DNA of 64,000 bases from Flavobacteriales bacterium (GCA_020635715.1 JACJZG010000004.1:124001-188000); one strand, 5' to 3'. Shown: positions 26,165 to 34,920, numbered from the stretch's first letter. The notes: generated from the letters alone by a model not told the origin. Numbers and translations are program-made.

Positions 26165-26787
26165 GGTAGACCGATGGCATAAGTGGAGTAGTACACCGAC
26201 GACGCCGCCAGCTTGACCTGCATGACCGGCCAATCCGTGCGGGTGACCCCATGGTCGACCAGGTAGTTCAGGATCATCATCACCGGAATGTCCGCAGATA
26301 GGAAGAGGAACAGCCCCGCGCTGATCCACAGGTAGTACCGCCGATGCAGTGGCACAAGGACCGCCTGGACGACGAGGACCTCATGGAAGAAGAGCAGGAT
26401 GCAGCCCAGCACAAGCAAGGCCCCGGCGATGTACGTGTAGGTCTGAATGGCACCCAGGAAGGGTTGGACCATCGCGCTGTTGAACACGGCAAAGAGCGCG
26501 AAGGCTCCAAAGCCGATCGTGATCAGGCGGCGATGCTTGACCGTGCTGATGCTCCACCGGTAGAAGAGCACGTAGCAAAGCCATTCCGTCAGCACCAGGC
26601 CATTGATCAGCGCCAGGCTCCCTGCACCGTGCGGCACCACCTGGTATTTGATCATCGACTCCCCCAGCACCACCAGGAACAACAGGCACACCAGGAGCAG
26701 CGACCTCCTTGTGCGCTGCCGGTATGCGAACCGGCAGATGCACAAGAAGGCCACTACTTCCGTAATGTAGCTGAGCGAGGCCAGCAT
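26146..26787 (-). CDS. Multi-pass membrane protein, predicted sensor partner (cassette 1)
   Basis: 213 residues with about six or seven hydrophobic helices (for example SLLLVCLLFLVVLG, AFALFAVFNSAMV, ALLVLGCILLFF, LWISAGLFLFLSADIPVMMI). No enzymatic motif is recognised. The product of 32641 is a distant relative with the same size and helix spacing and a shared W-x-S-x-LxF...IP...LN pattern in the sixth helix. It starts 11 bp after the exported-protein gene and overlaps the kinase gene. Inferred role: membrane sensor or receptor feeding the short kinase. The function is not known from any named family I recognise. Confidence 0.85.
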   Translation of the reverse strand: MLASLSYITEVVAFLCICRFAYRQRTRRSLLLVCLLFLVVLGESMIKYQVVPHGAGSLALINGLVLTEWLCYVLFYRWSISTVKHRRLITIGFGAFALFAVFNSAMVQPFLGAIQTYTYIAGALLVLGCILLFFHEVLVVQAVLVPLHRRYYLWISAGLFLFLSADIPVMMILNYLVDHGVTRTDWPVMQVKLAASSVYYSTYAIGLPWARTE

Positions 26788-26798
26788 GGGACCTCTTC

Positions 26799-27533
26799 TC
26801 AGGGTTTGAACCCCGGCTCGCAGTCCACGTACTTGATCATCGACTCAAGATGATCGCAGATCAACGGGGGGCAGATCTGGTTGTGGTTCGCGATGGAAGG
26901 TTCCTTGCCCGGTTCCGGGATCCACATCGGGAGCTGGCCCATACAGGCGGAACTCCAGACATCCGTTGAGAGCAACGGTGTGAATGCCAGCGTGTGGCTC
27001 TTGTGGAAGTTCTTGGGAACCCTTCCCTCGGTATCCTGCTCCAAGCTGTCATAGCGCAGGTAATAGATGCGCACCATGTCCGCGTTCTTCTGGCCCTTGC
27101 ATACGGGCATGTTCTTGATCCGACAGAGGTAGTTCTCCAGTTGTTCAATGGAAACGTCCAGGTAGCGCGCATCGAATCGGTCGTTGGTATCCAGCGCCCC
27201 CGCCGGTGTGACATCCTTGCACAACTCGTTCCAGTGATCCTTATAAGGATGGCTTTCGAAGTAAGGCGACGTCTTGCTCCACACATGGTCGCGATAGTTC
27301 ACCATGTAGCGCCGCAGGTAGTGCGTATCCAGAGGGTTGTATAGCACTCTATCGCAGCAAAGCGTATCCCCCAACGTGCATGGGCTGATCATGCCCTTGC
27401 CGTCGATGACGATGGGTCCGACCTCGAAGTCGCCTCTTCTCAGGGAATCAGTGGGGGGGGGTTGTCCGTTGGTTGTCAAGCATAGCAACGCGGAAAAGGC
27501 GATCCCAGCTGATATGTTCATGAGTTCCTTCAT
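26799..27533 (-). CDS. Exported Cys-rich protein of unknown function (cassette 1)
   Basis: 244 residues from the ATG at 27533, where MKELMNISAGIAFSALLCLT forms a signal peptide ending TNGQ; the frame extends 7 codons upstream to 27554. The mature part holds about ten cysteines, with CTLGDTLCCD near residue 50, a central SIEQLENYLCRIKN helix followed by a strand ADMVRIYYLRYDS, and a C-terminal CPPLICD. The last resembles the HLCPPRCK ending of the 31727 product, which occupies the same place in cassette 2. Likely a periplasmic or surface partner of the membrane protein and kinase downstream. No known family assigned. Confidence 0.75.
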   Translation of the reverse strand: MKELMNISAGIAFSALLCLTTNGQPPPTDSLRRGDFEVGPIVIDGKGMISPCTLGDTLCCDRVLYNPLDTHYLRRYMVNYRDHVWSKTSPYFESHPYKDHWNELCKDVTPAGALDTNDRFDARYLDVSIEQLENYLCRIKNMPVCKGQKNADMVRIYYLRYDSLEQDTEGRVPKNFHKSHTLAFTPLLSTDVWSSACMGQLPMWIPEPGKEPSIANHNQICPPLICDHLESMIKYVDCEPGFKP

Positions 27534-27865
27534 CGCTCGGTGGTATTGGTTCATTGATCAATGTAAGGGCGTCGATCCTGAATAGAAAGCCGCGAACGCA
27601 GGACGCAGGGCCGCTACCCCACGAAAGCCCAAGTGTTTAGCGCGATCGTGCACGGCGCATTCTCAGGAAAAGTCCTTTCTGCAGATAGGAAGAACCCGTG
27701 CGTGAGAACCGGATTCTTCCTGCAGCGATCGTCATGCACCTGCTTTCCTCTTGCCCCTCCCGAGGATCGACCACCGGAAAAATCCCCTCGGATCACCGGG
27801 ATCCTCCTGCCTTCCTCCTCACCCGTTCCTGGCTGCTTTGTGCCGAACCAATAACCACAAGTACC
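27534..27865. other. Divergent intergenic region between cassette 1 and giant protein 4
   Basis: About 330 bp with no gene. Two dyads are visible: CATTGATCAATG (27552-27563, perfect) just upstream of the cassette 1 start, and CTGCAGATAGGAAGAA (27679-27694) facing TTCTTCCTGCAG (27714-27725). Promoters for both directions must lie here, but no clear -33/-7 pair was identified. Confidence 0.5.
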
Positions 27866-30800
27866 ATGAAGACACGACGTAACAACATGCACCTGTGGAC
27901 GAAGACCCTGGCCTGCCTGGTCCTTGCCACAGCGATACAGCAAAGCGCCCGATCACAGGATTGGAGCGCCTTGGGGCCGGATGATCGGAATTGGCCGTCG
28001 CCGACATTGGCCAGTTACCTGAGCTGCGCCGCTGACGGTCTTGACCGCTTGGTCGTTGCCTATGAAGATCATGCACACGGCCAGAAGCTCACGGTGATGG
28101 AACGCACGATCGGCGCGGGTTGGCAACCCATTGGATCCCCAGGTATCAGCTCTGGGTTTATTGGAGAGACCAGCATGGCTCTCGATGCTTCAGGAAATCC
28201 AGTCGTGGCATTCTCGGACGGGGGTGGCAGTGGCCCGCTTACAGTCATGCGCTGGGACGGTTTTGCATGGAACAACGTAGGTGGTACCGATGTAAGTGCC
28301 GGAGCAATAGCCAGCCCAAGCCTGACCGTTGATGCCAGTGGTGACATCTACGTCGCCTACCGCGATCTGGCCAATGGGAACAAGGCCACCGTGCTTCATT
28401 GGGATGGCTTCATCTGGGCCCCCCTAGGTGGTGCAGGATTCACCACCGGGACCATCTTCAACGGGATCGACATGGCGATGTCGGTTGCCGATACGCCGGT
28501 CATTGCGTTTAAGGAAGATGGCGTCGGAGGTCGGGTGATGGGCTGGGACGGTGTTGCCTGGGTCCCGATCGGAGGGATCATGCTGGGCACCGTGAACGGC
28601 TTTGTCAGCCTGGCCATGGATGCCAGTGACTTCCCGGTCGTGGCCTACCGCGATGCCTCTCCAGCGAACAGGGCTTCCTCGCAGCGCTGGAACGGGACCA
28701 GCTGGGAACAGGTCGGTGTGCCAGGGGAACTCAGTGTCGGACAGGCAAGCTACATCGACATCATCCTGGGAGCTGGCGACCAGCCCTTGGTCACGTTCAA
28801 GGATGATGGTGTAGCAGGAGGCAAAGTGGTGGTTGTCAAATGGAACAGCATTGATGAAGAGTGGGTCACGACTGGAGCCGATGGGCTCGGCTTTGGTTTT
28901 GCCAGCCACACATGCCTGGCCAAGGACGATATTGGCGTATTGTTCCTCGTTCACAATGATGCAGGCGTCAACTCCAAGGCCACAGCCTGGCGTAGCACGA
29001 ACGGAGGAGATTCCTGGCAGCCCGTCGGGGCGGTCGGCTTCAGCGAAGACTACGCCAAGTATCCCGGTATGACCCTGGATGAGAATGGAGAGCCCGTGGT
29101 GGTTTATGCTGACATGAGCCAGGGCGGTAAGGCGAGCGTGAAGCGTTGGAACGGCACCTCCTGGGATCTCGTCGGCACTTCCGGTTTCAGCGACGGCGCC
29201 ATCGACCACCCTGACATCGCGGTGGATGCATCAGGCGTGATCTATGTGGCATACAGCGACCAATCGCATGGCTTTGCCATTACGGTCCAGCGCTTCGACG
29301 GAACATGGAGCGTTGTTGGCTTACCCAATTTCAGCGACGGGGCCACGAATTTCATCAGCATGGACCTGGACGCACTCGGGCGACCGGTGGTCTCCTACCG
29401 CGACTACGCGCATAGCGATGGGGTGACCGTCGAGCGCTTCAACGGGTCCAACTTCGTGGAGGTGGGCGCCAAAGGGTTCAGTGGCGGACTCGCGAACTAC
29501 GCCAGCCTGGTCATGGATGCCAGCGATAATCCCGTGGTCGCCTTCTCGGATGGCACCGCAGGGAATAAGGCCAGTGTAATGAGTTGGGATGGGATCTCTT
29601 CCTGGAACTATGTCGATGCTGCAGGGATCAGTGCAGGCGCTGTGGACCACTGCTCCATGCGCATGGACGGCTCTGGGAATATCTATGTCGCCTACGTAGC
29701 CCAAGCCGCATTGGGATCCGCACGCAAGCCGACCGTGATGTTCTGGAATGGAAGCACGTGGTCGCCAGTAGGCGGCACCGGTTTTGGAAGCTTGGGTGTG
29801 GATTTTGTGAGCCTTGCATTAGATCCTGCTGGTATGCCCGTAATCGCGAGCGTGGCAAATACGTTCGCCGATCGACGCGCGATCGTTCAAGCGTGGGATG
29901 GAAGTTCCTGGAACTTCGTTGGACCCAACCGCATCTCGGCCACGGTCAATGACGAGGAACCCGGTAGCTGGCTGGAAGTGGACGACCACGGCCGCATGGT
30001 CATCGCCTATGGCAGCGGGCATATGTATGCGAAGCGCTTCGGCGAAATACCCTGCACAGAATACATCCTCGAACTGCAGAGCGATGCCGGTGCTGCTGGC
30101 GATGTGACCTACGAGGTCCTGGACGAGAGCGGCACTACTGTCGTGCTCAGCGGTAACAACCCAATACCTGCAAGCAGCATCGGCACCGTGACGCTCTGCC
30201 TTCCGGATGGCTGCTACGAGCTGCGGGTGACGGACGCTGCGGGTGACGGGCTCCTGGGCTACGTGCTCCGCGAGACCGGCATGGACGGCCGTCGCATCAT
30301 CGACAACAAGATGAACATGAACGATGGTGTCAGCCAGATCAGCGGAGGCCACGCATTCTGCCTGCCGCTCGGCACGGCAAGGCCGATCTGGAGCAGTTGT
30401 GACAAGTTGCACTGGGTGCAACAGGAGTTCATCGTGAACCATGCCGACGCGGCCGTATCTGCACAGTATGGTGTGACCAACACGACCAGCGGCTATGAGT
30501 TCTGGTTCTTCGACCCGAACGGCACTTACAGCTACCGCCGTTTCCGCAGCCATGCCACTAGTGATGGGTATGGCGCGGGCGCCACACGGGCCTGCCATTT
30601 CAAGATCAACGGTTGGATCAACACCCTTGCCGCCCCCCATATCCCGTCCGACATCCTCCTGAATGTGCGTGTACGTGGCCGCGTGGCCGGGGTGAACCAG
30701 AACTTCGGTCCCGCCTGCCAGTTCAAGATCGACGCCGCCTTGGCTGCATGCCCGACCGTGGAATTGCAGGATGACCCCGCGAACCCGGAGGACTACAGTT

Positions 30801-31492
30801 GTGGCGTTTCCCGGAATTTCGGCGGTCCAAGCAGTCCTGCTAACCGCATCTATGCCGATCCGCCCAAGCCTACTCCCTCGGTGCCCAGCAACATGGTGCG
30901 CTACCAGTTCCGCTTCCGCATCACTGGCGAAGGTGTCTGCATCGTACGCCCGCCACAGGCCAGCGCCCGCATGGTGCTGAACTGGACGACCGGTACGCCG
31001 CTCGAGTGCAGCAAGACCTACGAAGTGGATGTGCGCGTGAGCCTGGACGGTGGCGCCACCTGGTGCTTCGGCCCGGCCGGATCGAGCGAGGCCATTGCAT
31101 GCGCGGACACCGAGGAGTGGGGCCGTGTGTGCAACGTGACCATCAACCCGTGTTCTGGTGTGAGCGGAGGAACGAGCCAGTTGATCGAGGAAACCAACGC
31201 AAGTTCCAATGGCAACGGTCAGGGCGAGCAACGCGTGGTGCTCCACCCGAATCCGAACCGCGGTGATCAGCTCTACCTGCGCGTGGGCAGCGTGGAGGAA
31301 GGGGTGACCACCGTGAGCGTGGACATCTACGACCTCACCGGCAAGCGCGTGGCAGCACGCACGATCGCCGTACAGGACGGCTTCGTGAAGACGAACCTGG
31401 AACTGAATGGTGAACTCGCCGGTGGTATGTACATGGTCAACATCACAGCAGGTGACAAGACCTACACCGAGCGACTGGTGATCCAGCCGTAA
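27866..31492 (+). CDS. Giant surface protein 4: propeller, shared module, T9SS tail
   Basis: 1208 residues from the ATG at 27866, which opens a basic signal peptide (MKTRRNNMHLWTKTLACLVL) ending ARSQ. Residues 25-720 are about 13 propeller-like repeats of about 52 residues (DASGNPVVAFSDG, then KATVLHWDGFIWAPLG). The shared module begins at residue 730 (CTEYILELQSD) and is the most diverged of the four. It ends in a type A sorting tail (HPNPNRGDQLYLRVG...RLVIQP) whose DNA is almost identical to that of protein 3. The linker lacks the short repeat found in the other three. It lies exactly between the two sensor cassettes. Confidence 0.9.
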   Translation: MKTRRNNMHLWTKTLACLVLATAIQQSARSQDWSALGPDDRNWPSPTLASYLSCAADGLDRLVVAYEDHAHGQKLTVMERTIGAGWQPIGSPGISSGFIGETSMALDASGNPVVAFSDGGGSGPLTVMRWDGFAWNNVGGTDVSAGAIASPSLTVDASGDIYVAYRDLANGNKATVLHWDGFIWAPLGGAGFTTGTIFNGIDMAMSVADTPVIAFKEDGVGGRVMGWDGVAWVPIGGIMLGTVNGFVSLAMDASDFPVVAYRDASPANRASSQRWNGTSWEQVGVPGELSVGQASYIDIILGAGDQPLVTFKDDGVAGGKVVVVKWNSIDEEWVTTGADGLGFGFASHTCLAKDDIGVLFLVHNDAGVNSKATAWRSTNGGDSWQPVGAVGFSEDYAKYPGMTLDENGEPVVVYADMSQGGKASVKRWNGTSWDLVGTSGFSDGAIDHPDIAVDASGVIYVAYSDQSHGFAITVQRFDGTWSVVGLPNFSDGATNFISMDLDALGRPVVSYRDYAHSDGVTVERFNGSNFVEVGAKGFSGGLANYASLVMDASDNPVVAFSDGTAGNKASVMSWDGISSWNYVDAAGISAGAVDHCSMRMDGSGNIYVAYVAQAALGSARKPTVMFWNGSTWSPVGGTGFGSLGVDFVSLALDPAGMPVIASVANTFADRRAIVQAWDGSSWNFVGPNRISATVNDEEPGSWLEVDDHGRMVIAYGSGHMYAKRFGEIPCTEYILELQSDAGAAGDVTYEVLDESGTTVVLSGNNPIPASSIGTVTLCLPDGCYELRVTDAAGDGLLGYVLRETGMDGRRIIDNKMNMNDGVSQISGGHAFCLPLGTARPIWSSCDKLHWVQQEFIVNHADAAVSAQYGVTNTTSGYEFWFFDPNGTYSYRRFRSHATSDGYGAGATRACHFKINGWINTLAAPHIPSDILLNVRVRGRVAGVNQNFGPACQFKIDAALAACPTVELQDDPANPEDYSCGVSRNFGGPSSPANRIYADPPKPTPSVPSNMVRYQFRFRITGEGVCIVRPPQASARMVLNWTTGTPLECSKTYEVDVRVSLDGGATWCFGPAGSSEAIACADTEEWGRVCNVTINPCSGVSGGTSQLIEETNASSNGNGQGEQRVVLHPNPNRGDQLYLRVGSVEEGVTTVSVDIYDLTGKRVAARTIAVQDGFVKTNLELNGELAGGMYMVNITAGDKTYTERLVIQP

Positions 31493-31510
31493 GGATCGGT
31501 GGTACAGGCA

Positions 31511-31556
31511 AAGGAGCCCCGCTCGTCCGCCGTACGGCGGATGGGCGGGGCTCCTT
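31511..31556 (+). terminator. Terminator of giant protein 4
   Basis: AAGGAGCCCCGC and GCGGGGCTCCTT enclose the same TCCGCCGTACGGCGGA palindrome as at 24711-24748. The upstream flank GGTACAGGCAAAGGAG is also shared, so the copied tract spans gene end and terminator. Confidence 0.85.
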
Positions 31557-31636
31557 GATCGCTATCGGCCCCGTTGTGCCATGGCCGCTCTCGAGGGTCC
31601 GTCCTGCCGATCATGGTCGCTCTACAGGGTCCCTCC

Positions 31637-31674
31637 CACGTATTAATACGTGCCGCCAACCACGTATTAATCAC
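31637..31674 (+). promoter_or_regulatory. Palindromic operator-like sites upstream of cassette 2
   Basis: CACGTATTAATACGTG (31637-31652) is a perfect 16-bp palindrome. A second, partial copy CACGTATTAATCAC (31661-31674) lies 24 bp downstream, so both should bind one dimeric regulator. They are AT-rich in a GC-rich background and end 52 bp before the start codon of the 31727 gene. Binding protein unknown. Confidence 0.6.
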
Positions 31675-31726
31675 TTTTTAAAAGCGGCCGGGACGATCTT
31701 CCTTTGTCGCAACCAACATCTCCACC

Positions 31727-32608
31727 ATGAAACACCTGCATACCTTCTCGATGGTCATTGCTGCGGCCGCGTTGCTTGCCGCTTGCGGCGGATCGACCTC
31801 CACCGATGGGCAGAATCAAGACCAGCAGCCACCTACGGCCGTGACGGCGGTCGCTGCCACCGATTGTGCGAACGGCGACCTGGGGGAGCGCTCATCGCTC
31901 TTCAACAAGACGACGTTGGATGCTGTCATGGCAGCTTTCGAGCAACGGGTCAAAGTGGACGTTGGTGGTACACTGAAGGAAGTGAAGGACACCAGGATCT
32001 CCCTGAGCGTGGCGAAACTGAAGACCTTACGAGACCAGTTGTCCCCATTCGCCATCATGGTCCACTACGGCTTGGATGGTGACAAGTTCGTACCCGTGTT
32101 CGAGTTCATGAAGCTCGACAACAACGGTGCGATGGCCGTTCCCATGGGGGTATACTACCTCGCTGTGGGAGGTGAGTTGAAGATCCCGGCCGGTCCCATG
32201 CCCGATCCCTCAGACCTACTGAGCAATTACATCGCGAACATCCGGATCGACAGGGATGGCAGCGGGACTTTCCTGCCGATCGAAACGGACCTTGCGAAGT
32301 TCGCCGACCCAAGGGGCGAGTGGTTCCAGTTCCCGCTCAAACTCGATCGCCTTATCGCGGAGAATCCGGGGAGCGGGCAGGCGCTCGTGTTGGATTGCAT
32401 CAGTGAGAGGGCTTGTTACTCGGGCATCATCGGTCTCCTTGCGGCCGGTCAGGATGAAGAGTACCGGCATATGATCGCCTGGCACATCAGCCATGATGGG
32501 GTATCCGCCTTGGACAACACCAGCCTGGATGTCTACCGTCCCCTCGGCAACGACTATCACGAACGCGCTGCGGACCTTGGCCACCTCTGCCCGCCACGCT
32601 GCAAGTGA
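31727..32608 (+). CDS. Lipoprotein of unknown function (cassette 2)
   Basis: 293 residues with a lipoprotein signal (AAALLAACGG, lipid Cys near residue 23). The mature part has an AFEQRV helix, a central LSVAKLKTLRDQL segment followed by IMVHYGLDGDKFVPVFEFMK, and a C-terminal HLCPPRCK. The last two features recall the layout of the 26799 product (helix, strand, CPPxxC end), although overall similarity is low. It is followed 32 bp downstream by the membrane protein, kinase and regulator genes, giving the same order as cassette 1. Likely an extracytoplasmic component of the sensor; no family name assigned. Confidence 0.78.
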   Translation: MKHLHTFSMVIAAAALLAACGGSTSTDGQNQDQQPPTAVTAVAATDCANGDLGERSSLFNKTTLDAVMAAFEQRVKVDVGGTLKEVKDTRISLSVAKLKTLRDQLSPFAIMVHYGLDGDKFVPVFEFMKLDNNGAMAVPMGVYYLAVGGELKIPAGPMPDPSDLLSNYIANIRIDRDGSGTFLPIETDLAKFADPRGEWFQFPLKLDRLIAENPGSGQALVLDCISERACYSGIIGLLAAGQDEEYRHMIAWHISHDGVSALDNTSLDVYRPLGNDYHERAADLGHLCPPRCK

Positions 32609-32640
32609 ACGGGCTGCCGTAGCTTCGGGCAAACGCCCGG

Positions 32641-33279
32641 GTGATCGACGCTCTCTCCATTGCCAAGCCAGCGCTCATCACGGCGGTCTTCGTCCTGTGG
32701 GTCCGGCGGAGGCGATGGATGCTCCCCGAGCAGCGCGCGTTCTTCGCCTCGCTCATCCTCGGCTTCGCCGTGGAGATCACCTCGTCCCTGCTCCAACACT
32801 CCAGTCGGCACACCACCTGGATCTACACCCTCTATATCCCGCTGGAGATGATGCTCCTGCTCCACTTCGCGCGTGAAGCCCTGGGCAGGGTCCGGTGGCG
32901 CTGGGTCATCGGTGTGGCCGCCCTGCTCTACCTGGCCCTGCTCGCCTTCGAGGCCAGTGGTGAGTTGATCATCCTTCGTTCCAAGAGCACCCTGCTGGGC
33001 TGGTCCATCCTCACCTTCCTCATCGCCTACCTGATGGTGCGCCTGGCCGAGGACAGTTTGCTCCCGCTCTGGAAGGACCAGCGCTTCTGGGTCTACCTCT
33101 CCATCCTCGTCTTCGTGGGACCGGCCATCCCCTATGTGGGTTTGCTGAACCGGGTGTATGCCGAGGACCCCCGGCTGGCCAGCGAACTCTTCGTGATCAT
33201 CGAGGTCCTCTTCATCGTGCGCTATGGAAGCGCTTTGCTGGCCGGGTTCCTGCTGCGGCCAAGACCTGTTGTTCCATGA
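32641..33279 (+). CDS. Multi-pass membrane protein, predicted sensor partner (cassette 2)
   Basis: 212 residues beginning at a GTG, with about six or seven membrane helices (ALITAVFVLW, FFASLILGFAVEI, IYIPLEMMLLLHFA, WVIGVAALLYLALLAF, WVYLSILVFVGPAIPYVGLL, LFVIIEVLFIV). Same size and helix pattern as the 26146 product, with a shared W...LS..LF...IP...LN signature. Its stop codon overlaps the kinase start (ATGA). No catalytic motif was seen, and the role as membrane sensor for the short kinase is inferred from gene order and overlap. Confidence 0.85.
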   Translation: MIDALSIAKPALITAVFVLWVRRRRWMLPEQRAFFASLILGFAVEITSSLLQHSSRHTTWIYTLYIPLEMMLLLHFAREALGRVRWRWVIGVAALLYLALLAFEASGELIILRSKSTLLGWSILTFLIAYLMVRLAEDSLLPLWKDQRFWVYLSILVFVGPAIPYVGLLNRVYAEDPRLASELFVIIEVLFIVRYGSALLAGFLLRPRPVVP

Positions 33280-34046
33280 GCGCCGCCATCGACCTGGAGT
33301 GGACCATCATCGTGGGCACGATGGTCTTCCTGCTGATGATCGGCTTCATCGTTGTATTGCTGCTGTTGAACAACAACCGTCGCATCCGGCACCGCATCGA
33401 AATGGCCGAGGCCGATCTGCGACGCCAGCAGGAGGTGCGATCGGCGGAACGCGAGGCCACGGAACAGACCTTGGGCGAGATCGGCCGGGAGCTGCACGAC
33501 AGCGTGGGCCAGTTGCTCACCGTGGCGCAGATGGGCTTCGTGGAACGGCTGGAGGGAGCATGGCACGATGACCCCAAGGTGGCTACCGCGGTCGGGGCCC
33601 TGGAAGAGGGTATCGCCGAGGTGCGGCGTCTGGGCCGTTCGCTGAACACCGACCTCTGGAAGGAGCGCTCGCTGGTGGATGCCCTGGAAGCCGAGGCCGT
33701 CCGCATCGAACGCATCGGTCGGGGCCGCGTCCTGCTCACCGTGGATGGTGATCCGGCGGACCCACCTGCGGACGTCAAGACCGTGCTTTTCCGCACCTTC
33801 CAGGAAGTGATGAACAACGCCCTGAAGCACAGCGGCGCCGATACCATGGAGATCGGCCTGAGCGGCGACCGTCTCCCGGTGCTGCGCATCGCGGACAATG
33901 GCCGTGGCTTCGACCCCGCGCGTGTCGCGACGGGTGGCGGCCTGCTGAACATCCGCCGTCGCTGTGCGCTGATCGGCTACCACGCTGACCTGGTGACCGG
34001 TCCCGGCATCGGCTGTATGTGGACCTTGAAACCCCAACACGAATGA
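33276..34046 (+). CDS. Short NarL-type sensor histidine kinase (cassette 2)
   Basis: 256 residues: one membrane helix (residues 10-30), a coiled linker rich in Glu/Arg, a HisKA_3 domain with the acceptor His in IGRELHDSVGQLLTVA, and a HATPase domain (FQEVMNNALKHSG, ADNGRGFDP, GGLLNIRRRCALIG). It lacks a sensor domain, like its cassette 1 counterpart. The start overlaps the membrane protein stop (ATGA at 33276) and its stop overlaps the regulator start (ATGA at 34043), so the three are translationally coupled. Confidence 0.93.
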   Translation: MSAAIDLEWTIIVGTMVFLLMIGFIVVLLLLNNNRRIRHRIEMAEADLRRQQEVRSAEREATEQTLGEIGRELHDSVGQLLTVAQMGFVERLEGAWHDDPKVATAVGALEEGIAEVRRLGRSLNTDLWKERSLVDALEAEAVRIERIGRGRVLLTVDGDPADPPADVKTVLFRTFQEVMNNALKHSGADTMEIGLSGDRLPVLRIADNGRGFDPARVATGGGLLNIRRRCALIGYHADLVTGPGIGCMWTLKPQHE

Positions 34047-34699
34047 CCGATATCGCGCTGGTGGATGACCACCATCTGATGCGTGCGGGCCTGGTGGGCA
34101 TGGTGAACGAGCTGCCGGGTTACCACGTGACCATCGAAGCAGCCAATGGCGTGGAGTTCATCGGGCAGTTGCGCGGGGCCGATCCTCCGGCGATCGCCAT
34201 CGTTGACCTGAACATGCCGGTGATGGACGGCTACACCACGATCGCCTGGCTGCGGGCCAATCAGCCGGACATCCTGCCGTTGGCGCTCACCTTCGACGCC
34301 ACCGAGGAGGCCATGCTGCGCGCCGTGCGCTCCGGTGCACGCGGATTCGTTCTCAAGACCGCACGGCCACAGGTGTTGCGGTCCGCACTGGACAGCCTCA
34401 TGCACACCGGCTATTACTACACCGAGGAGTCGCTTGACGTGATCGCGCGTGGTTCATTGGATCGTCCGCCGACGGAACTGGAACGCGAGGAGGTGGTGGC
34501 GCGGATCACCCCCCGTGAGCTGGAGTTCCTGGTGCTGGTGTGTGATGAGGCGGAGTACACCTACCAGGAGGTCGCCGAGCGCATGGAGGTGCAGAAGCGC
34601 ACGGTGGAGAACTACCGCGTCAGCCTCTTCGACAAGTTCAAGATCAGGAGCAAGACCGGCCTGGTGCTCTTCGCGATGCGCTGGGGACTGTTGAAGTGA
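34043..34699 (+). CDS. LuxR-family response regulator (cassette 2)
   Basis: 218 residues from the ATG at 34043, chosen for the ATGA overlap with the kinase and because MTDIALVDDHHLM begins the receiver directly. Phospho-acceptor Asp55 (IAIVDLNMPVMDGY), Thr in ALTFDATEE, Lys in FVLKTARPQ. The GerE helix-turn-helix covers the last 65 residues (ITPRELEFLVLVCDEAEYTY, VQKRTVENYRVSLFDKFKIR). It closes the four-gene cassette that began at 31727. Confidence 0.93.
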   Translation: MTDIALVDDHHLMRAGLVGMVNELPGYHVTIEAANGVEFIGQLRGADPPAIAIVDLNMPVMDGYTTIAWLRANQPDILPLALTFDATEEAMLRAVRSGARGFVLKTARPQVLRSALDSLMHTGYYYTEESLDVIARGSLDRPPTELEREEVVARITPRELEFLVLVCDEAEYTYQEVAERMEVQKRTVENYRVSLFDKFKIRSKTGLVLFAMRWGLLK

Positions 34700-34848
34700 T
34701 GTCCGGAAGGTAGGGGTGGGGGGGCGTTCCGGGGTCCTCTGCATCCAAGGCCTTGGGGCCTTGCTGCTGTGCGCTGGCACCTGGCCCGTTGTGCGCGACC
34801 GGTCCTCCTGCGGCCGTTCGACCGGCCGGTGAACCGCCCGTCACATAA

Positions 34849-34913
34849 GTTGCAGAATGCAAACAGTTGCATAATGCAACAATATATACATTTGTGCCGT
34901 TGCAAAAGGCAAC
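34849..34913 (+). promoter_or_regulatory. Three palindromic operators of the MarR regulator
   Basis: Three related dyads precede the marR-type gene: GTTGCAGAATGCAAAC (34849-34864), GTTGCATAATGCAAC (34866-34880, perfect) and GTTGCAAAAGGCAAC (34899-34913). Centres are about 16.5 and 33 bp apart, close to 1.5 and 3 helical turns. Site 3 ends 7 bp before the start codon. The arrangement is that of an autoregulated repressor. Confidence 0.8.
34866..34894 (+). promoter_or_regulatory. Bacteroidota-type promoter of the efflux operon
   Basis: GTTG (34866-34869) and TACATTTG (34887-34894) are separated by 17 bp, close to the Bacteroidota sigma consensus TTTG-N19-TAnnTTTG. The -33 element lies inside operator 2, and operator 3 lies just downstream, so repressor binding would block transcription. 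Confidence 0.6.
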
Positions 34914-34920
34914 TATTGAC

